A stretch of DNA of 11,243 nucleotides from CAZKFG01 sp964551985 (lineage in GTDB: Bacteria > Bacillota > Negativicutes > Acidaminococcales > JAISLQ01), in the NCBI GenBank assembly GCA_964551985.1, contig CAZKFG010000062.1, positions 1 through 11,243 of the forward strand. Direction: 5' to 3'. The first letter of the stretch is position 1, and each line of letters begins with the position of its first letter. A model generated the notes under the pieces. The model made no database searches and had not been told where the DNA came from. It saw nothing but the letters and a program-made list of their open reading frames with translations. Below are positions 7,579 through 11,243 of this stretch, in pieces. The position numbers and the translations under genes were made by a program.

Positions 7579-8301
7579 ATGAATTTATCACTTAAAACCT
7601 TTCCGTGCAAAGAAATAGAAGACTTTGCTCATAAAATGAAATATTTTCTAAAAAATCAATCATTAAATTACCTTAAACAAAACGAGATAATCTTAAGCTA
7701 TCAGGAAATACAAAAAGCTTTAGATTGTCAAACATTGATGCGCAACATAGCAATAACAAACATAGAAAAAGATAATTTAAAACAATTTCATTTTACAATG
7801 ACACATCAAGAACATAAATTTATTTCTAATTTAAATTTTGAAATTGATGATTTTATTCTGTCAGCAAACAAATCACACATTATTTTCTCTGTTACTGTCA
7901 AAGATGTCCACGCTACCGCTGATTCTTCTATCTGGCATAAACTAAAAATAAATTTTTTAGGATTTATTTTAAAACTATGCCCAAATTACATAAATCATAA
8001 ACTCTTTGACGAAAAAGATTTTGGCTCTGGTGTTAAAAGTTGCATAATTGATAATAAAATAAAAATTGATTTTAAAGAACTAGTGCAAACAACACCGCTA
8101 GCAAAAACTTTTTTAGGCTTGAGTATACTTGATTTAATCCAAGTAATTAGAATAAATATTCACAAAAAAGGATTTGGCATAAAATTTAATATGTCCACTC
8201 CCGAATGGCTTAAAAATCTTTTACTACTAATTATCAGCATTATTTCTAAAAAGCTATTCCACAAACTAACTTTAATAAGATTCTTAAAATATACGAGGTA
8301 A
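7579..8301 (+). CDS. Conserved-looking hypothetical protein, 240 aa, upstream of GntR regulator
   Basis: I do not recognise this protein. It is basic and rich in Lys, Asn, Ile and Leu. It has no signal peptide, lipobox, zinc motif or nucleotide-binding loop. Residues about 1-50 look helical, about 68-115 alternate hydrophobic and polar residues as in beta strands (HFTMTHQEHKFISNLNFEI, then IIFSVTVKDV), and the C-terminus (about 208-240) is a hydrophobic then basic helix (WLKNLLLLIISIISKK) that could lie on a membrane or pack in an oligomer. The ATG at 7579 is preceded by GGGGGT (7564-7569), a one-mismatch Shine-Dalgarno at 9-nt spacing, so initiation may be modest. Its stop codon overlaps the ribosome binding site of the GntR gene 4 bp downstream, so the two are coexpressed. 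Reality as a gene is supported by this coupling, the promoter and the frame length. Function is unknown. Confidence 0.75.
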   Translation: MNLSLKTFPCKEIEDFAHKMKYFLKNQSLNYLKQNEIILSYQEIQKALDCQTLMRNIAITNIEKDNLKQFHFTMTHQEHKFISNLNFEIDDFILSANKSHIIFSVTVKDVHATADSSIWHKLKINFLGFILKLCPNYINHKLFDEKDFGSGVKSCIIDNKIKIDFKELVQTTPLAKTFLGLSILDLIQVIRINIHKKGFGIKFNMSTPEWLKNLLLLIISIISKKLFHKLTLIRFLKYTR

Positions 8302-8305
8302 TAAT

Positions 8306-8983
8306 ATGAAAAATTTTGATATACTAAGCATAACTAAAATTAATACTGAAAAAAGCCTGTTAAAAAACCAAGCATACGACATAATTAAAAACGCTATACT
8401 AAACCAAAAAATCAAAACAGACAGAATTTATTCGCAAGAATTTTTAAGCTTAGAACTAGGAATCAGCCGAACACCAGTTCGTGAAGCTCTATTGCAACTA
8501 CAAAACGAAGGTATCATAAACATCTATCGTGGTCGCGGAATACAAGTTGTTACACCAACAAAGAAAAATCTGCTAGACATTGTAGAGCTGCTCGAGGCAG
8601 TAGAGTGTAAAGCCTGTCAGCTGGCAGCTAAAAGGATTGACGACAAAACACTTTTACATTTGCAAGATAGCTTTAACCAGTTAATTGGCAAAAACAATCC
8701 ACATCAAGTCTACGAATTTTTAGAACATGACTTATATTGCCATCAAATTATAGCTAAGGCAACAGCTAACGATAAACTTATCAAATGTATTGAAGGTGTT
8801 CATAGCCAATTTCTAAGAGCAGGCACTGTATTTCGCTTTTCAGAAGAAAGACTCGAACAAATAGCATTTGAGCATAACGAAATATTAAATGCATTACAAA
8901 ACCACTCAGAGCAAGAGGCTTTTTCTGCAATGCTAAAGCACATGCAAGGAACTTTCAATAGAGTCAACGAACTAGTAGAATAA
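8306..8983 (+). CDS. GntR family transcriptional regulator, FCD (FadR C-terminal) subgroup
   Basis: A 225-aa one-component regulator that would bind DNA as a dimer and respond to a small ligand, usually an organic acid in this subgroup. Residues about 18-83 form the winged helix, with the family signature LSLELGISRTPVREALLQLQ split around the recognition helix, then IYRGRGIQVV as the wing. The rest is an all-helical FCD domain (about 88-220). Candidate metal ligands are Asp142 and His146 in HDLYCHQII, His190 in FEHNEIL and His212 in KHM, the usual Asp-His-His-His set. The ligand cannot be read from the sequence. The start at 8306 has GAGGT at 8295-8299, overlapping the stop of the preceding gene. 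The gene ends at a strong terminator. The most likely target is its own operon, through the GTATAC site at 7530-7535, but no catabolic gene cluster is adjacent to suggest a pathway. Confidence 0.93.
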   Translation: MKNFDILSITKINTEKSLLKNQAYDIIKNAILNQKIKTDRIYSQEFLSLELGISRTPVREALLQLQNEGIINIYRGRGIQVVTPTKKNLLDIVELLEAVECKACQLAAKRIDDKTLLHLQDSFNQLIGKNNPHQVYEFLEHDLYCHQIIAKATANDKLIKCIEGVHSQFLRAGTVFRFSEERLEQIAFEHNEILNALQNHSEQEAFSAMLKHMQGTFNRVNELVE

Positions 8984-9022
8984 CTGAAAAAGCAACAGCA
9001 TAAAGCTGTTGCTTTTTTTCAG
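8984..9022. terminator. Bidirectional terminator between GntR gene and BI-1 gene
   Basis: GCAACAGC (8992-8999) pairs with GCTGTTGC (9005-9012) around the loop ATAAA. The stem extends through an A run (8987-8991) and a T run (9013-9019), with CTG/CAG at the outer ends. It directly follows the GntR stop rightward and the BI-1-like gene's stop leftward (9019-9021 is within the T-run end), so it serves both. Confidence 0.92.
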
Positions 9023-9717
9023 CGGCGTCTGCCAAATACTCTAAGTAAAAGCAAAAACATATTGATAAAGTCCAAATATAAAATCAAAGCACCTAAAACT
9101 GATAATTTGGATGCGTTATCGCTATCTTTTTCCAAAGACGAAGACATATTTTTAAGCTTTTGTGTATCATAAGCAGTAAGTCCTACAAATACAAAAATAC
9201 CAATATAAGTTGTAATCCACATCAAAGCTGTACTTTTCATAAAAATATTCACAAGACTTGCCAAAACAATACCAATTAAAAGCATAAATAAGATACTACC
9301 AAACTTACTCAAATCCGTTTTAGTAACATAACCATAAATGCTCATAATAGCAAAAGTACCTGCTGTTATAAAAAATACCAAGGCAATAGACTCATAAGTA
9401 TAAAGCAAAAAAATCGAGCCTAAAGAAAAACCATTTAGTGCCGAATAAATAAAAAATAAAAAACTTGCCATACTAGCACTTAAAGAATTTATCGCCCCAC
9501 TAATTACTAAAACCAAGCCAATTTGAATAATAAGTAATCCATAAAAAACAATCTTGTTACCAAAAATTGCTTGCAATACAGCTGGGGTACTTGCAGTATA
9601 ATAAGCTAAAAACCCTGTAACTAACAAGCCAAAACTCATCCAAGCATATACTTGCATCAAAAAGCTTTGTGCAGTGTCCGCTTTACTTACCTGATCCACA
9701 TAGCTTCTATTTTGCAT
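9019..9717 (-). CDS. Bax inhibitor-1 family membrane protein (YetJ/YbhL-like)
   Basis: A 232-aa integral membrane protein of the TMBIM/BI-1 family. The characterised bacterial member, B. subtilis YetJ, is a pH-sensitive calcium leak channel. Seven hydrophobic segments are visible at about 21-41, 55-75, 80-106, 110-131, 138-160, 165-184 and 205-226, followed by a basic tail GRRR. The family hallmarks GLTAYDTQKLK (Asp184) and LYLDFINMFLLLLRVFG (Asp216) are present. They match the two Asp residues of the YetJ gating pair. A GTG three codons upstream is in frame, but it lies inside the Shine-Dalgarno sequence GAGGTGA, so the ATG at 9717 with 6-nt spacing is the start. The gene has its own promoter and ends at a terminator. 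Its substrate in this organism is not shown. Confidence 0.92.
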   Translation of the reverse strand: MQNRSYVDQVSKADTAQSFLMQVYAWMSFGLLVTGFLAYYTASTPAVLQAIFGNKIVFYGLLIIQIGLVLVISGAINSLSASMASFLFFIYSALNGFSLGSIFLLYTYESIALVFFITAGTFAIMSIYGYVTKTDLSKFGSILFMLLIGIVLASLVNIFMKSTALMWITTYIGIFVFVGLTAYDTQKLKNMSSSLEKDSDNASKLSVLGALILYLDFINMFLLLLRVFGRRR

Positions 9718-9757
9718 TTTAATCACCTCTTTATAAAAATAATCCTATCTCAATTTA

Positions 9758-9786
9758 ATAATATAGCAAAACTATCTTGAAGTCAA
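9758..9786 (-). promoter_or_regulatory. Sigma-A promoter of the BI-1-like gene
   Basis: TTGACT (9786-9781) and TATTAT (9763-9758) are separated by 17 bp on the minus strand. Transcription should start near 9751, giving a leader of about 34 nt before the GAGGTGA site. The -35 begins only 5 bp past the hairpin that follows the encapsulin gene. Confidence 0.75.
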
Positions 9787-9791
9787 ATAAC

Positions 9792-9829
9792 TAGACTGCC
9801 TATTTTAAGTAGGCAGTCTAACTTTTTTT
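9792..9829 (+). terminator. Strong hairpin after encapsulin gene, T run facing rightward
   Basis: TAGACTGCCTA (9792-9802) and TAGGCAGTCTA (9810-9820) form a perfect 11-bp stem with a 7-nt loop. Seven T (9823-9829) follow in the rightward direction. The hairpin sits at the end of the leftward encapsulin operon, yet leftward the stem is followed only by GTTATTTGAC, a poor U tract. It probably terminates or attenuates the encapsulin transcript and more firmly blocks rightward antisense transcription entering that operon. Confidence 0.75.
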
Positions 9830-10640
9830 ATCCGATAATAACAATCGCTTGTGGCTCTTTAATTCTAAGTAATGCTGTTTGCATTATTCTCAAATGATGA
9901 TTCATATCAACCGCTTCAAGATAAGCAATATTAAAATCTTGACCTATCACTAAATCCATAAATGCAGAATCTGCACTAACAAGTACTGCGGTATTTTCTT
10001 TTAAAGTATTCACTTTAATTACTTTTTTAACCATAGATTTAATTCTGTCAATTTCCAACATACCAGTACCAACTTGCAAACGTTGCAATTGCAAGAATAA
10101 ATCAGGACTCAAAAGAAGTGTATGATTAGATAAAAAGTTTTTATCTTCAAGCTTACTTATTGCCAAAGCAACATCAGAAAATGCACCTTCGCCTGTAGAC
10201 CAATCGCTACGTTTAATATGGACAGAACCTTTTACAGTCAAAAGTCCATCTATTGCTAAATCTTTAATACCATAAAAAACCATTTTATCTTCAATACTAG
10301 CCAATTTTTGAGCAGCAATTGCAGCTTTTGCTAAATTCACAGGCAACCCTTGTTGTTTGGCCGCCTCTAAATCACGCCAATTGAGCCAAAAATCGCTATA
10401 CAATTGAGGTATTGGCAGAATTTTACGGCTTGTTGTTTTGACAAAACCATCTTCTTCAAAAACCTCTTGTTTATCTACGCCGTCTACATTTATAAACTCA
10501 ACGCCCACACCAAGTGGACCTATAATCGGCACAAATCTACGTCCAAAAAGTACGTTTTGAGCTGCACCTATAACGGTTTGTTCTATTTGTTCCCAAAGTT
10601 CACTGGAAAAACCAGCTCCCTCTTTACCTAAATAATCCAT
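9828..10640 (-). CDS. enc: Encapsulin shell protein, family 1
   Basis: A 270-aa HK97-fold protein that self-assembles into a hollow nanocompartment in the cytoplasm, the size class of the 60-subunit T=1 shells such as that of Thermotoga maritima. Family marks are the N-terminal start MDYLGKEGAGFSSELW, which forms the inner-surface helix contacting cargo peptides, then GRRFVPIIGPLGVG (about 34-47), the E-loop region (VFEEDGFVKTTSRKILPIPQ, about 60-79), FWLNWRDLEAAKQQG (about 84-98), and a C-terminal part ending RIKEPQAIVIIG. The old name for this family is linocin-M18/bacteriocin-like, but the adjacent cargo gene shows the compartment role. It is the second gene after the ferritin-like cargo, 10 bp downstream, with a near-ideal Shine-Dalgarno sequence that should give high shell output. 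No phage genes are nearby, so a prophage capsid is not supported. Confidence 0.96.
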   Translation of the reverse strand: MDYLGKEGAGFSSELWEQIEQTVIGAAQNVLFGRRFVPIIGPLGVGVEFINVDGVDKQEVFEEDGFVKTTSRKILPIPQLYSDFWLNWRDLEAAKQQGLPVNLAKAAIAAQKLASIEDKMVFYGIKDLAIDGLLTVKGSVHIKRSDWSTGEGAFSDVALAISKLEDKNFLSNHTLLLSPDLFLQLQRLQVGTGMLEIDRIKSMVKKVIKVNTLKENTAVLVSADSAFMDLVIGQDFNIAYLEAVDMNHHLRIMQTALLRIKEPQAIVIIG

Positions 10641-10644
10641 GCAG

Positions 10645-10653
10645 CACCTCCTA
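10645..10653 (-). promoter_or_regulatory. Strong ribosome binding site of the encapsulin gene overlapping the cargo stop
   Basis: TAGGAGGTG begins with the TAG stop of the cargo gene and is nearly the full complement of the 16S rRNA tail. Its AGGAGG core is 6 nt from the ATG at 10640. The arrangement favours translational coupling and abundant shell protein. Confidence 0.85.
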
Positions 10654-11001
10654 TTTTTCTTTTAAACTACCAACTGTAAGTCCTGTAATCGCAGGCTCTT
10701 TTATTCCAAGCTCCTGCATCATTTCTCTGACTTCTGATTCACCTGATTCTAAGTGTTCTGTTGTCGCCGGATCGAGATAGCGCATTAAAGCCATCAATTC
10801 ACCAACGTGAGCTTTTTCTTCGTCTCGTATATCTGCTAAAACTTTCTTTACAACAGGATCGCTTGTAGCCATAACATGAGCATCATAAAGATAAATTGCT
10901 TCTAACTCTCCAGCAATATCAAGTCTTAACGCTTGAATTAGTTCCCCTTTAGTGATCTCTCTGTTAACATTCCCCGAAAATGGGTTCGCAAAACTTGGCA
11001 T
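10651..11001 (-). CDS. Encapsulated ferritin-like protein (EncFtn), encapsulin cargo
   Basis: A 116-aa ferroxidase of the EncFtn family. Known members are two-helix proteins that form a decamer, build the di-iron centre at a dimer interface, and oxidise Fe2+ for storage inside the shell. Here helix 1 carries GELEAIYLYDAH (31-42) and helix 2 IRDEEKAHVGELMALMRYL (58-76). Glu32, Glu62 and His65, with Tyr39, fall at the positions of the Rhodospirillum rubrum EncFtn ferroxidase site. The C-terminal LTVGSLKEK (108-116) is a typical encapsulin cargo-loading peptide after a short linker. Position 31 is Gly and position 38 Leu, where the R. rubrum protein, as I recall, has Glu and Trp. The ATG at 11001 has AAGGAG 8 nt upstream. 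It leads the operon with the shell gene and lies behind a promoter with a Fur box. Confidence 0.95.
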   Translation of the reverse strand: MPSFANPFSGNVNREITKGELIQALRLDIAGELEAIYLYDAHVMATSDPVVKKVLADIRDEEKAHVGELMALMRYLDPATTEHLESGESEVREMMQELGIKEPAITGLTVGSLKEK

Positions 11002-11036
11002 ATCAACAACTCCTTTTTTCTCTAAGATATGTTTTT

Positions 11037-11065
11037 ATTATGCTCCAAATTTTTTCAAATGTCAA
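11037..11065 (-). promoter_or_regulatory. Sigma-A promoter of the encapsulin operon
   Basis: TTGACA (11065-11060), a perfect -35, is followed after 17 bp by CATAAT (11042-11037) on the minus strand. Expected start of transcription is near 11030, giving a leader of about 29 nt. This is the best promoter match in the window. Confidence 0.85.
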
Positions 11066-11079
11066 GTTTAATTATTAAC

Positions 11080-11094
11080 GGATAATAATTATCA
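11080..11094. promoter_or_regulatory. fur box: Fur box upstream of the encapsulin operon promoter
   Basis: GGATAATAATTATCA differs from the 7-1-7 Fur consensus TGATAAT-N-ATTATCA at one position only. It fits Fur better than PerR (TTATAAT) or Zur (TCGTAAT) half sites. The centre is at about -57 relative to the predicted transcript start, upstream of the -35 rather than over the promoter. Binding by Fur is predicted, not shown. Confidence 0.75.
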
Positions 11095-11114
11095 TTTGCT
11101 TTATTGTTTAAGCT

Positions 11115-11243
11115 TTATAAAAAAACAATTGTAGCACCAAGCCCACCCTCTTGCATACCAGCTATCTCATAGCTTTTAACTAGATTATGATTGGAAAAAT
11201 AACTAACAAGACCACGTCTTAAAGCTCCTGTACCCTTGCCTTG
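11115..11243 (-). CDS. mutS2: Endonuclease MutS2, C-terminal Smr-domain end (partial)
   Basis: Only the last 42 codons plus a TAA lie in the window; the gene enters from the right edge. The peptide begins QGKGTGALRRG and ends GGLGATIVFL. It matches the end of the Smr domain of MutS2, the homologue of MutS that in Bacillus acts in ribosome rescue by splitting collided ribosomes and elsewhere in suppressing recombination. GKGTGALR and the terminal GG-G-T-V pattern are the support. The first visible residue is Gln (codon CAA), where the family normally has the His of HGxGxG. No clear terminator follows the stop, so readthrough into the encapsulin operon is possible. A stand-alone Smr protein is the alternative, since the ATPase part is outside the window. 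Confidence 0.8.
   Translation of the reverse strand, partial: QGKGTGALRRGLVSYFSNHNLVKSYEIAGMQEGGLGATIVFL

Noticed and set aside
10404..10631. Plus-strand open frame of 75 codons inside the encapsulin gene
   Set aside because: Antisense to the shell gene, Lys/Tyr/Cys-rich, no supporting signal.
9828..11001. Prophage capsid or bacteriocin interpretation of the encapsulin gene
   Set aside because: The linocin/bacteriocin name is historical. A targeting-peptide cargo gene is adjacent and no portal, protease, terminase or tail gene is present.
11103..11129. ATTGTTT/AAACAAT repeat after mutS2 as a terminator
   Set aside because: The stem is only 7 AT-rich pairs, the left part is inside the last mutS2 codons, and no T run follows in the leftward direction.

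Overview
The window is AT-rich bacterial chromosome with compact genes, strong AGGAGG-type ribosome binding sites, a TTG start and many intrinsic terminators. This fits a low-GC Firmicute. A pcrA-ligA pair, an encapsulin/ferritin-like pair, a MutS2 Smr-domain tail, an FCD-type GntR regulator and a long (641 aa) glutamine synthetase together suggest an anaerobic Firmicute, possibly Negativicutes or a clostridial relative. The genus cannot be fixed from the sequence.

Layout, left to right. Bases 1-193 hold no convincing gene. A bidirectional terminator (194-233) closes a leftward pcrA-ligA operon (234-4440), which supplies a DNA repair helicase and the NAD+-dependent ligase. A short divergent promoter region separates it from a rightward TtcA-like PP-loop tRNA thiolation enzyme (4550-5326). 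That gene shares a perfect 34-bp palindromic terminator with the convergent leftward glutamine synthetase (5354-7279). An AT-rich 299-bp divergent regulatory region follows. It drives the synthetase leftward and, rightward, a two-gene unit: an unrecognised 240-aa protein (7579-8301) coupled to a GntR/FCD transcription factor (8306-8983). A second shared terminator (8984-9022) separates this unit from a leftward Bax-inhibitor-1-like membrane protein (9019-9717).

The right end is a leftward iron-storage nanocompartment operon. An encapsulated ferritin-like cargo protein (10651-11001) with a C-terminal targeting peptide is followed 10 bp later by the encapsulin shell gene (9828-10640). A sigma-A promoter and a near-perfect Fur box precede the operon. 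The box lies upstream of the -35 rather than over the promoter. The last 129 bases are the C-terminal end of a leftward mutS2.

The cargo oxidises ferrous iron and is packaged through its tail into the shell, where iron is stored as mineral. The Fur box ties this to iron status. The other genes are housekeeping (repair and replication, tRNA modification, nitrogen assimilation), except for the unknown-protein/GntR pair, which is the least explained part of the window. The nanocompartment belongs to a described class. The more unusual points are the Fur-box position, changed residues at the cargo metal-entry site, a UVR-like C-terminal hairpin on the glutamine synthetase, and a Gln in place of the Smr-domain His in MutS2.
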